A stretch of 64,000 nucleotides of DNA from Ignelater luminosus (lineage: Eukaryota; Arthropoda; Insecta; Coleoptera; Elateridae). The position numbers were made by a program, and so were the translations under genes. Below are positions 24,401 to 36,400 of this stretch, piece after piece. Below the pieces are notes generated by a model. That model worked only from the letters and a program-made list of their open reading frames with translations, was not told the DNA's origin and did not search any database. The first letter of the stretch is position 1. Each line of letters opens with the position of its first letter. The stretch spans positions 62,001-126,000 of the forward strand of contig VTPC01091307.1 in the NCBI GenBank assembly GCA_011009095.1, given 5' to 3'.

Positions 24401-27400
24401 AATGAATAGATTCTTCTCAACTTTTTGTCTTTTGTCACAGCATTGTTTTTTATATTTTCATCATTATATAGGGTGTCTCGTAAATGCCAATAAAGCTTTA
24501 GATAGTAGCCTTCCTCAATCTCTTAGGATCCAAAAATTGAAAACACGAATGTTCCAACGTAAGTAGATTTGTCACACGAACTAAAAAAAGAAATTTAAAC
24601 TTGGCAAAGCTGCTGCAGGTAAATACAAAATTATTCGAATACAGGAACCAAAGTATCGCAGGAAATCAAAGATTTATCAATTTTATTGCATTTATAATGG
24701 AACATCAAATTGTTAAAATTTGAAAGAATTGCTGGCAACTAATATCATCCGCTTTATCTGTACACCCAAGACTTGCATGTTTGTAATATCTATTTTTTTT
24801 AAGAATTCAATTTTTAACAGCATCTTCAAAAAGAGAAATCTAACAGTTCTGTGTTTCATCAAGGGTAATTGTTGTTTCAGCAGAAACATTTATTGAATTG
24901 GTAATGGCTTCATTTGGATTCGATTCTTTGGTTTCTGTTTATTTAGTGTTAAAGATGTTAACTTTTGTACAAGCAAACTAAGCCGAGGAGAAATTTTCTT
25001 TTTGTAGATTTGCAATTAGCACTCATAGAAGAAGTGGTTTACCTAAAGCTTTATTGGCATTTACGGGACACCCTGTATATTTTATATATACCTTTAAAAA
25101 ACAAAAAGGGCGCCATATCGAAATAAGCCTAGGGCGCAATTAAGCCTAAATCCGCTTCCGACTAGAATTAAGAACATGCCCAACAAGGTGAAGACTTAGT
25201 GATCAATAAGCTGAAACAAAGATATCATATGGTATAATACGAGTCAGAAGTAGTCCAAAGTAGCTGGTATTTGTTTTTACAATGTAAAGTTAAGAAAGTC
25301 AAACCTACCACGCTAAGCCTAAACTGGCACCACTTTTTCCTTTTTGACTTAAAGTTTTGTAAGACCATTTACTATTCTGTTTGACCATTGCTAGAAGACG
25401 AGAGAAGAGCTGTATTGGTGATTTATTAAACATCGCACTACATAAAGAGGTTAGAAGCCTTATTGTAGTCTCTTCTCATGAGAAATCTATGCACGTGCCT
25501 GGAAGGAAAACAGGTCATTGTATTTCAATCTGTTACTTTCGCTTTAAGAGGTCGAAATCTCTCTGTATACCAGAACGGTAGGTTTTAGAGAGAGCAAAAG
25601 TAAATACTGGATAAGAAGTAGTCCAATTCATGAAGGTTACTGTTGCGGTATTCACCTGCATCTTAAGGAAATTCGAACCGTGGGTCTTTCGAATATAATA
25701 ATGTAACTCTGTTATAGGCCTGCATGGACGTAACAAACTATTTTTTACCCCCTTGTAAAATATTTTGCTGGTGACCATGCTCGTTTTTGAAAGGCAAAAG
25801 TACTATAAGTGTTACATATTATGTTAAATCAGAACGGTGAACTGCTATACAGTTATATGGACACACAAAATTCGGACGAAGAATATTAGTTTGAAATCTA
25901 GCAAACTGTACAAAAGAAATGCTATTTTAGCAAGAAAGTCAGCTTTTGGAAAATATTATTGTTATTATTATTAGAAGGTAGGCTTTCGACCGTCATTTTG
26001 TGGCCGAAAGTTAACGATTGTGTCTGAACTGAAGACAATAGTTATTTACGTTATAAAACCGGAAATAGTATAGTGTGTTACATGGAGTAGAATGAAGTCT
26101 TTTTGAGTTGAGCACGTTTGCTACCGAGGCGCAGCCAAGGCGGCAAAAAGAGTGCGAAACACAAAAAGACGTTCTACTCCGAGTGACATATTCTATTTTT
26201 TCTTCGAGCGTGCAAAATTAATTAAAAATTAAAATTCAAACAGACAGAGCATTTATTATAGAGAAACAAGAAATTGCTTATGAGCATTATAAACATTATG
26301 AGCATTTATATTAAAGGTACAATTGTGAACATTGGTTATCTGAAGGAATGATATTCCCGTAAAGCTAGGAATTGTAAAATTTTTGGAACTACTAACACAA
26401 TGAGATTTTCTCAGATCTGTTTATGAGGTTCCTGCTTTGCTTTCTCTTTGCATTTTGGATTTTATTAGCTATATCAAGTTGATTTTGTATGGAATCTTTC
26501 AGCAACCTTCCGCTACCGTGGAAAATTTCTTTTTAAGTTGGTGATATTTCCATCACCATCAACCAGTAACTTTGCAGAGCTGCGACGAAAGCAGTGGCCC
26601 GTAGATTTTTCCGGATGTTATAATCAAAGAGAGCTTGCTATTTTACAAGCAGCCTTTCCTCAGTATTAATGCCTATTGGTTGGTTTGTACATTTTCGTTT
26701 TTTATAAAGAATAAATAATCGACGATGTGTGGTATGAGATTTTATTAGCAACCATAAAAATTCTTTAAATATTCGTTTTTGTGTTTGGAAGTTTTACCAT
26801 TGGCATATTATTCTTGTCTTCTATGTTCTCTAATGTCATCTTGACGGCATATTCACGACAACACGCGCCTGCTAATTTATTATTATTAGTAAGACCTATT
26901 GTAATGCAAACGTTATTAGAAATTAGTTATCTACTGGATATTGTAAAATAGAATGCCTTGATTTGTTTTATTATTGTCATTTTTCATTTTCAAGTGGGTA
27001 GAGTATGGACACACTCGTCAATGTTATTCTTGAAGGATAGTTGTGTGTTTGTCAACTAACCTTAAATTTTGATATCAGCGTCATTTTCTATGGGCGTACC
27101 CTGCAAAGTATGTCTTTTGGACAATTTTCTTCTTGTCAATTCTTTTTTGCTTATTAAAGTAGTTTTAATCATCGCAAATTTTATTTATATTTGAAGTACA
27201 GTTAAATTTGAAATGATCTGATCTCAGGTGTTTTGAGTCCCTGTTTCGAAAATAAAAAGAAATTGATATAACATTATGATTTACAATCCTTGGAATATCC
27301 GAAACAATCAGCATTAAAACCCTGTATGGGCAGAAATTTCCAAAGGCGGTAGGAGTAAACCTGACGCGGCCCGAAAACAAATTCGGCAACTTTTTGATCG

Positions 27401-30400
27401 TCCGGGAAAGTTTGAGAGGCCCAAACGGCCTTGACAGTCGCTGAAGGTCCGAACGGTCCGAGACTGCTGGAAGATTCTAGAGGCCGGAACGACCCAACAA
27501 AGCCGGAAGATCCGAACGGCTCAAGACCCCCGAATGACTCAAGAGGGCTGAACGACCCGACAGGGCCGGCAAGCCGGACAGGTCCAAGAACCTTGAATCC
27601 GTGCAGGTTTCTACTGTACAATACAAAACTTTACCGCTTTGGTTCAATATAAAAATAACGACCACTTTACAAAGATAAAGTTTGCCTGACCCATTAAGAG
27701 AAAGTTCTTGGTCTGGTGCAATACAAAGATTCTCTTCGGTTCAGTAGCAAAACAATGAGTGTCCAGTTGAGTTTGAAAATGACGCTTATCCAAGTCTATA
27801 CGATAATCCTCCGATGCGGTTCAGTATGATTCAGTACGAAAAAGGCCTTGATGCGATCTGCTTCGGATCAGTACGAGAATAACTGCCCGAAAAGCGCGAC
27901 CTACCCGATAAGCTCAACAGGTCCGACAAGCCCGATAGGCCGTAGAAGCGTGATGCGCCCGAACGGCCTGATTGACCCGACGCAAGTCCGTAAAGCCCGA
28001 TGAATTCTTAAACTGAGGCCCGTGCAAGTCTCTAATCTGAATTACATTAGATTGGTTAGTTGCTACATAATAGATAAGATAATACTGCTACCGATGTACT
28101 GCATGACTCTTGATTAACTGCTGGGTTCGTATTTGTGGAAATCATTTAGATATTTTTTATTGAAGCCCCAGCTAACATCGATTGTTGGTCGTTATTAACA
28201 CGGTCGGTAGAGGGACAATGATAAAACATCTCCAGCATTACACTTAATTTAGCTTTACAACATAACACCAACAAATATCCAGAAAATATGTTTTATTGTT
28301 TTTCTTTGAATGCATATTGCATTCATTCATTAAGATTTGCTTCGACTGTCTTATAAAACTTGCACTGTTTTATTGTCTGGATCACGGTCTATTCACTATC
28401 AAACCATATCTTATTTTTACTTTTAAGTAATTTTATATTAAATGATTTTTACCATGTTGAGATTTGCCTAACCTTCGCATAAGAATTTCAATCGACGCCT
28501 CCCCTTCAACTACAGTAGTGAGGCTGAGAACCCCAAATTTCTTCGCTCTATATCCAATAGATATTTGTTTTTAGAAAACCTATCAACTTAGGATACCTGG
28601 TGATATCGATGTTTTTCTTGGTTATAAGCACTGCTTTGAGCATTGAATATGATCTCCATAAACTCATGATTTCAGATTATTAGATTTTTCAGCCAAATAT
28701 GCTAAATTTAAAACATCTTCATTAATTGTATTCACCTTTTTTTCAATACGCCAGCCAGTTTCCAAAAAATACGTATATGCTTTCTCGTATCTCTGTTACT
28801 TTTCTGGCCTAGATCAGCAAAGATGTAACTTCTAATCTAAAAAATGATCAGAAACGGACGCAGAAAAAATAATTTTTTCTTCCCTTTGGTTTTTTCCTTA
28901 GATACGTTTTGGATACCACGGATACCAAAGTTATCTTATAATCACTTGCAAAAGTATGTTCTTAATGTAGAATAATCTTTATTTAGATTTTTGATATATT
29001 TTTTAAGGTCGAGGAAAAAATCATATGTGAAACTCCGGCAGAATGTCTTTTTTCCCATGTAACACAAATAATTATTTCTAACTATACAACTAAGTTTATT
29101 AAGACTAATTCTTACTTCATCGCGAGCCTCCTTTGAAAGAGTTTCGGTGGCACTATTATGGCAGGTCTTTAAGACCCTTTTACTCTTTTTTGCATCATAA
29201 GCATAACCTCTTTCGACTCGCGTACTTCTTCTTTTTCTTCTCGTTCTTCGTTTTACCCTGTCAGGGTATCGGAGTTCTGTTGTTTAGTTTTCTACCCATC
29301 TCCTTCAGTCTTTCATCTCTTTCAGCGTTTTTCCTTTTATTTTTCCTGCCTCTGCCACTTGCTGTATATATGTTTTTCTCGGTCTACCTCTTCTTTTTCT
29401 TTTCAAGTTTAGCTTCCAGTACTTTCATCACTAGTCTGTCATCGTTCATATTCATCATATGACCATACCAATTTAGTCTCTTTTTGTTACTTTATGCGTT
29501 ATTGCTTCTTGACTTAGTAGTTGTGTGATATCTTCGTTCTTTATTCTGTCTAGGCGTGCCTTTTCTGCTATTTTCCTCAGCTGTTTCATCTCTGCTATTT
29601 TCCTCAGCTGTTTCATCTCTGCTGCTGTTATTGAGTTCTCGTGTTCACTAGTAGTTACCCGGGGTTCACATCTATATAACAATGTTGGAATAGTTAATTT
29701 GTGAAATACCTGGAGTTTCACTTGTTACCCAATCTCTTTCTTTCCAAGTATTGCATGGTTTAGGCTATAGTAAATTCTAGTGGCTTTCTTCGTCTGTTAG
29801 CTATCTTCCGATCTATTTTTTCATCATTTGAAAACACGACTCCTAGGTATTCGTATGCTGTGACTTTTTCATTCGGTTGATCTTTGCAAGTTAGTTTCTT
29901 TTTAGTTGTTCCAGTGCTTTTCTGATTAATAATTATGTATTTGCTTTTTATGATGTTCACTTCCATTTCCATTTTATCTGTTTCTTCCAGCCATGTGTCC
30001 GTCAAAGCTTGCATCTTTTTTTCTGAATCTGTTATTAAGACGATGTCGTCTGCATAGAGCAATCCGTTGACTTTTACCAGTGCTAGGCATTTATAACCCA
30101 CTGTCGTTTATAACCTTTTCCTTCTTTCTCTTGTGTTTTTCATTATTCTATTCATTATCAGAATGAATAGTAATGGGCTGAGGCTATGCCCTTGTTTGAT
30201 TCCTCTTCTCATCTCGAATGAATTTGATTTTCTCCCTCTTATTACAATTCTACCATGCACTCTGTCTTATACACTCCTAACTATTCTAATCATCTTCTCT
30301 GGCAATTTTATCTCTCTCATTATTCTCCAAATCTCAGTTCTCTGTACTGTATCGAAGGCTGCTTTCAGGTCTATAAATGTGACAAACATTTCTTGTTCTG

Positions 30401-33400
30401 CTTCGTTTTTCTCTTCGATTAGGTTTCTTAGTATAAATATGTTGTTAGATCTTTGCCTTCCTTCTCTGTATGCCGCTTGTTCTTCAATCAATATATTCTC
30501 TACAAGTTTTCAGAGTTTTCCTTCTACTTTTCGTGTATATAATTTAAAAACTGTTGTGGCAAGGCAGATTACTCTGTAATTCTCACAATATGTTTCTTTC
30601 TTTTTTTTGTGTATGGGAACTATCAGGCTTTTTTCCCAGTCTTTAGGAATTTTGTTTTTTTCCATGCCTCTTTAAGTATTTCCATCAACCACTCCTTTCC
30701 TTCCTCCCCTATCTCATTTTTGAATCTATCATATCAGCATCATTCGCTTTTCTTTCTTATTTTTTTTCCAGTTCTTCTCTAGTTATTTCTTTTACCTGCT
30801 CTTCTTCGTCCATTCTTTCAAATAGGTGTGTTTCGTCATCTTCAGTTCCTGTGAGTTTTTCAGTGGAGTATTCCTTCCACACGTCTAATATCTCATTAGT
30901 TATTATTTTTAATTTGTTTGTTTTGTCTCTCACTCCTCTTATTTCTTTTCTTTTCTTCCTTTTTAGTCCTTTTACTTTATTCCAAAAACTTTGGTTGTTC
31001 AATTCATATGGCTGATTCACTTCTTCTCCGGCTCGTGTACAAATATCACAAATTGTGCTTTTTGGAATTTCCATTGCGACAAGGTATCTAAACAGTACGT
31101 GTAGGTTGTTTTGTGCTTATGATTATCATAAGATTTGGCAATTATCCGCAGTGCTGACAACATGAAAGATCAACGGCCTACAAAAACAAAACTTCTAGTT
31201 TAACTTTTTTGTTATGCTAACAACTTAATAATAATAAATCATGGCCTACTCTACTATTTTTAATTTGAAACAGATAATACAACTGACAGTTGCAACAATT
31301 GTATTTGCTTTGTACGACCTATCAGATTTCAAACAGAGTTTCTTTGTCTAAATTTTTTATCAACACACCCACAGATCTATGTGGCCTAAGTAAACTAAGA
31401 ATGCTCAAAGATCTTTCTAAACGATAATAGACGGTTTGTTATCAATAAGAACAAAGAAGGAAACAGCAACAAACATAACAAAGCATTCTGTCAACAGAAA
31501 GTAATAACGTTAGAATACACAGTTTCATATACAGCGCGACAAAATGGAAACTGAGGGAATGCACATGAGAAAGTTTTCGCAATGTGTGTAGTTTTTGCTT
31601 TTCGTATAACGTTTTCACATTTCAAGCTTGAGACTGGCATAACTTTCTGATTACTCCACTTCATTTATCTTTTGTTCCTTATCTACTATATCATTCCTAC
31701 ATTTTTTTTAATTCTTATGGTATTTTTATTAGCGAATTTCTGTCATGCAATTTGAAATTTCAAATCTGCATAACACTTACACTTATCCCACCTGCTTTGA
31801 TAGCGGTCCGTTATGTACTTGCAACGTCATAGATTTCCTAGTTTTAGGTACCTTGAATTCAGTTATTTTTTATTGATTCAATATTTTCTTGTGGTTACGT
31901 CTTTTGCATGATTACAGCTCTCCACAGCTTTACATTCGTTAAATTTTTGTTTTGATATTTTCTAGTGTAGCGATAAATAGAAAATAAATGAATATTAAAT
32001 GTTTTTAATGTGCACTACCGCTAGTGAATAAAATCCATTATAGGACTAAAAGGTAAACTCTCTCTTTCCAATTAATTCCTTCAGACGCACCGACTTTTGA
32101 CAATTCTAGTTTTATCTACATATTTTAATTTTACATGACAATTTTCTGCAAAATAAAAATTACAATGTTAAGTTTAGCTTACAGTTATAAAAAGAATAAA
32201 TCAATAGTAGCATCGGGAGCACTGTCATTTACACGACATGTTTAGCACAGTTTGATTTCATATATTCGAAGTGGGTTTTTTTTTTGTCATACTAAATGTC
32301 ATTACCTGACATTTCAAATCTGAAAATCTACCTCACTGTCGAATGATATTTATTATACATAAATCAATGTCTCGAGAACAAGCATACGATTCAAGCAATC
32401 AGCCCATTGGTTACTAGTCAACTGAGCAACCAAGTCCTTTAATTTTACTAATTTGCAGTTCAATTTAAAATTAAAATTTATGGAGAACGAGTGTTAATTT
32501 CTTAATAAGTAAACCATGGATTACTTACTACTTAAAATTAAAATTATTGTAAGAACGGCTTTATGACCAAAAAGCTCTGCAGCCAATTCAGAATTTTCCG
32601 AGCCTCCCCTATTTCTTAGCTTATGTTCTTATGTTAAGCAAGTTGAACTAATTGTAAGACATTCTAAGTATTTTCTGAACTATTAACCACTTGTATGTTA
32701 TAAATCACAAGAAAAATTGCCAGATTTAATACCCTAATGATTCATCTTGGTGCAAAGTTCTCAAGAGGTGAACTTATAAATTACAGAATCAACCTCGCCG
32801 ACCGCAACATCCATTCATTCTGGCAAACGCAGCTTGAAAAGAAATTAGCAGCAAAAACTGACAGAATAATTCGAGATAATGTTGGCAGTTGAACTTAAAT
32901 ATAAATTATATAAAAAATTAAGACCCTTGTTAAAGTACAGAGAAAATATTGCAAAACCTAATCCAGATGCTTTAGTACGAATAACAGAAGTTCTTTTTAA
33001 AAATGTTTATCGTTGTTGGGTAGTTGTTTGTATTTATGGAAAAACATGAACTGCGTTTTACTGTCGTTTATGTAATTCGTTTGCTTTCTTCCAGCTTTAT
33101 AACTTCGTGAAGTTTTATGTAACTTTCTCGTTTTGTTTTGTGTAACTCCCAAGGCAAAATAAAATCAATAAGGTTTCTCTTATTTTGTGAATGAATTTTT
33201 AATGCTGTTTCGTTCTTTATAATTTTCACGCATTTGTAGTAGTAAATACAAATTCCGGTTGGCAGGCAGTGTTGGTGAAGCCCTTCGAGTATAATCAATA
33301 ACTTATTGTACATATAAATGTAACGTAACGAATTTTACTGAATTTTACAAGTTGTAACTTATCAAATGCCTTTTAATTGAAGCAGGGCATGCATGCTTAA

Positions 33401-36400
33401 GGGACACTTAGACAGATGTCCCAAAACTCATTATTTGGTATAAAAATTTTGATCCTGACGCTACAAGGGTTCTCTTCTCCAGAGGCATGCAAATTTCGAG
33501 CCGGTATTGTAATATTATTTGAATTGACTTGCTAACAAGAGGGTCCTCTACGATGAATATGATTTATCGATGAGTTGAGATTACTGTATTGGTGCAGGAT
33601 TATGAGATTTTGGACATTAAACAGCCACAAAATTGAACCAACTGGTGTATGCAGAGGAGAGAAAAAGTTAATTTTTTTCGAGTTTCACGAAAACTTGTTG
33701 ACTTGCTACGCTGTTTTGATATAGAAACTTTCGAGACGCAATAAATGAAAATGGGAGCCGGATAAACCGAGAAGTTGACACTACTTTATCTTTTGTTTGT
33801 TTTAGAAAAAAATTGTGTAATTTACTTGCAAAAAGTTACGCGTGGAGCACTCGATAATAAATTAATTTTTTAATATATCGGTATTTCTGATATAAACCTT
33901 AAAGTAAAAGGCAGTTAACTACTGTAATATTATAGTAAGGTAATAAAAAATTTAAAAATATGTTATAAGATAAAAATTAATAAATGCCTTCATATTTACT
34001 ATTAGATTTAAATCAATTTAGATATTTTCTAATTTCTATAATTTGCTTACGCTTTGTATTTTTGTTTCAAAAAGATCACAAGGGAAAAAATAGTAAAATT
34101 ACCAAGGCTTATTTTCTGTCTGTTATAGCACAGATAGGTGAAAAAAATGAAATTCAACTTGGTTTTCACATTTCCCCTTGTCCAACGACATATCAATTTA
34201 TGATATCAAGAAAAAGTTTATTTTTTATTTTTTTTTTAGAATAATCCTGTCAAGTAGATAGACAGCTCCAGCAAGCAAGAATTCTGAATGAATATTGTAA
34301 GGTTTTTCTGGTTAATATTGCAAGTAATTCTGTTTTTTTCTTTATTTTAATAATTGGAAAAGTAAGAGTTTTTATTAATGATGAGCCCCTACTTTAATTT
34401 ATTTTAATTACTTTAGTTTCTAATTGATTACTTTCGAACTCGCAAACTTATTTATGGTAATTTTAACTTCTATAGCTTCTTGTCAGTACCAATTTAGAAA
34501 TTCTCAAAGAGAATAAATTTCTCTAGGCATTCTAGGCATTTAGAGATCTTTTCGATAACTGTTACTACAAAAATAGAAAATAATAATTATATGTCTTTAA
34601 AACTGAAATACAATACTCTATCTATTATGGTGCAGTTTGTTGATTTATTTAACATTTTTGATGAAAATTCACTTCATTTTATTGAATACTTGATTAACAA
34701 GGAAAAATGTGTTGCTTACAGTATTTTTACAGTACGTGACAATTTTAGCTGCTTTCTGTCAAAAAAAAGGAGAAAACGGATATATACAATATACAGCGAT
34801 CACGATGTTTCTGCGTCGTATATGGCTGTGGAAGAATGACAGATTGAGTATTGTATCTTATTGACGCTTAACGTGCTTTAAGGTTATGATTTTATGACAG
34901 TTTAACCTCAAGCAGTTGTCTTTTTTTTTGTAACTCTGTAAATGCAGCCGCAGGTACGACAATTTTCAAAAAGAAAAAAGAAAACACTTCCACCTTAACA
35001 AAATGAAAGCACGGCCTGTTACGATCGAGAAACATCGTGAACAGAGTGTAACTAATATACTGTCTGGGTATAACTAACCTTGGATAAAGCACGCTTAGTA
35101 ACACCAGTCTTTGTTCTTACACTGACGACGAACTATTCCGTCCTTTCCGGGATGTAGTACGGTGATACTTGCGGCTAAACTGCCAATTAGTTTGCTGTTC
35201 TAAGTTGTATAGATAATCGAAAGACCATTTGCCCAAAATTGCAGATTTCTGAAGTTAACCTTGGAGTCCAACAGGTTGCGTTTAGGAATGGCAGTTAGTT
35301 GATGTCCAATGAGCAAGTGCGCTGGGGTTAGCACACCTATATCGTTCGGGTCATTGGATAGAGGGGTGAGCGGACGGGAGTTCAAAATTGCTTCAATTTG
35401 ATTCAGTAACGTATAAAATTTCCCTAAAGTAAGAGGATTATTATTAAGAATTCGTTTCAAGTGGTGTTTACACGATTTCACGGATGCTTCCCATAGACCT
35501 CCAAAGCTTGGCGATCGCGCCGGAATAAAAAGCCACTGGATTTCAAACGTTGTCAGAAAACTTTAAAATTCTTCGGAGTTTGTCTAATTTTGTAGTTTCA
35601 AAAGTTCATTATTAGAACCAATAAAATTGGTAGCGTTATTAGAAAAAAATGTCTGTGCTCATACCACGACGAGATACAAGTCTTTTTAATAAACTTAAGA
35701 AACCATCCGTTGTTAAGTCCGATATTAATTCCATGTGAACAGTCTTAGTGGCTAAGCAAACGAACACGCAAACGTATGCTTTAATTCTTTTTCTGGTACG
35801 AGTCTTTCGGCTCTTAAAATCGAAAGGATCAGCGTGATCTGTACCTACAGCGAGAAAAGGTCGAGACGGATTTACGTGCTCAGAAGGAAGATTTCCCATT
35901 TGTGGTATAATTGATTTAGGGCGTGCTTTACATCATAAGTAGCACTGACGTAGGCAGCACTTAACAACCTGCTTTCCTTTAATTGGCCAACATTTTTGCC
36001 TAACAAAAGATAATCTGGTCTGAGCACCAGCATGTACACTGCGCCGATGTTCGTAACTAATAATTAGCATTGCGAATAGATGCAAGTATGGGATGATAAT
36101 TTGATGTTTCTGATCACATGAAAGGTTAGAATGAATGAGTCAATCGCCAACACTCATGATGCCGAACGAGTATAAGAAAGGCGCTAGTGATTTTAAACTA
36201 CTGGAGGAGCCAACCTCTTGGTTTCCTTGAAGACAACGCAATTTGTTTGGAAAGGCTTGGATTTACGCGACCTTGACAAGAGTAATTTTAGCTGCTCTCA
36301 CTTCATTTATGGTAAGATAACTCATTTCGATAGAATCATCAGGTGACGTATAATTTTTGTTTGTTGCGCTAGAATCTTGTGTACGGCCCTTTAACAATGC

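Noticed and set aside
25660..25690. GGTTCGAAT-like T-loop on the minus strand, possible tRNA
   Set aside because: No matching acceptor stem, D-arm or anticodon arm at tRNA spacing.
27274..27665. Open frames on both strands encoding Pro/Gly/Ser-rich peptides
   Set aside because: Open because the GC-rich repeat lacks stop codons; no start context, domain or splice signals.
29133..30579. + frames of 109 and 148 codons that look like membrane proteins
   Set aside because: Shadows of the minus-strand LINE; hydrophobicity comes from complementing lysine-rich codons.
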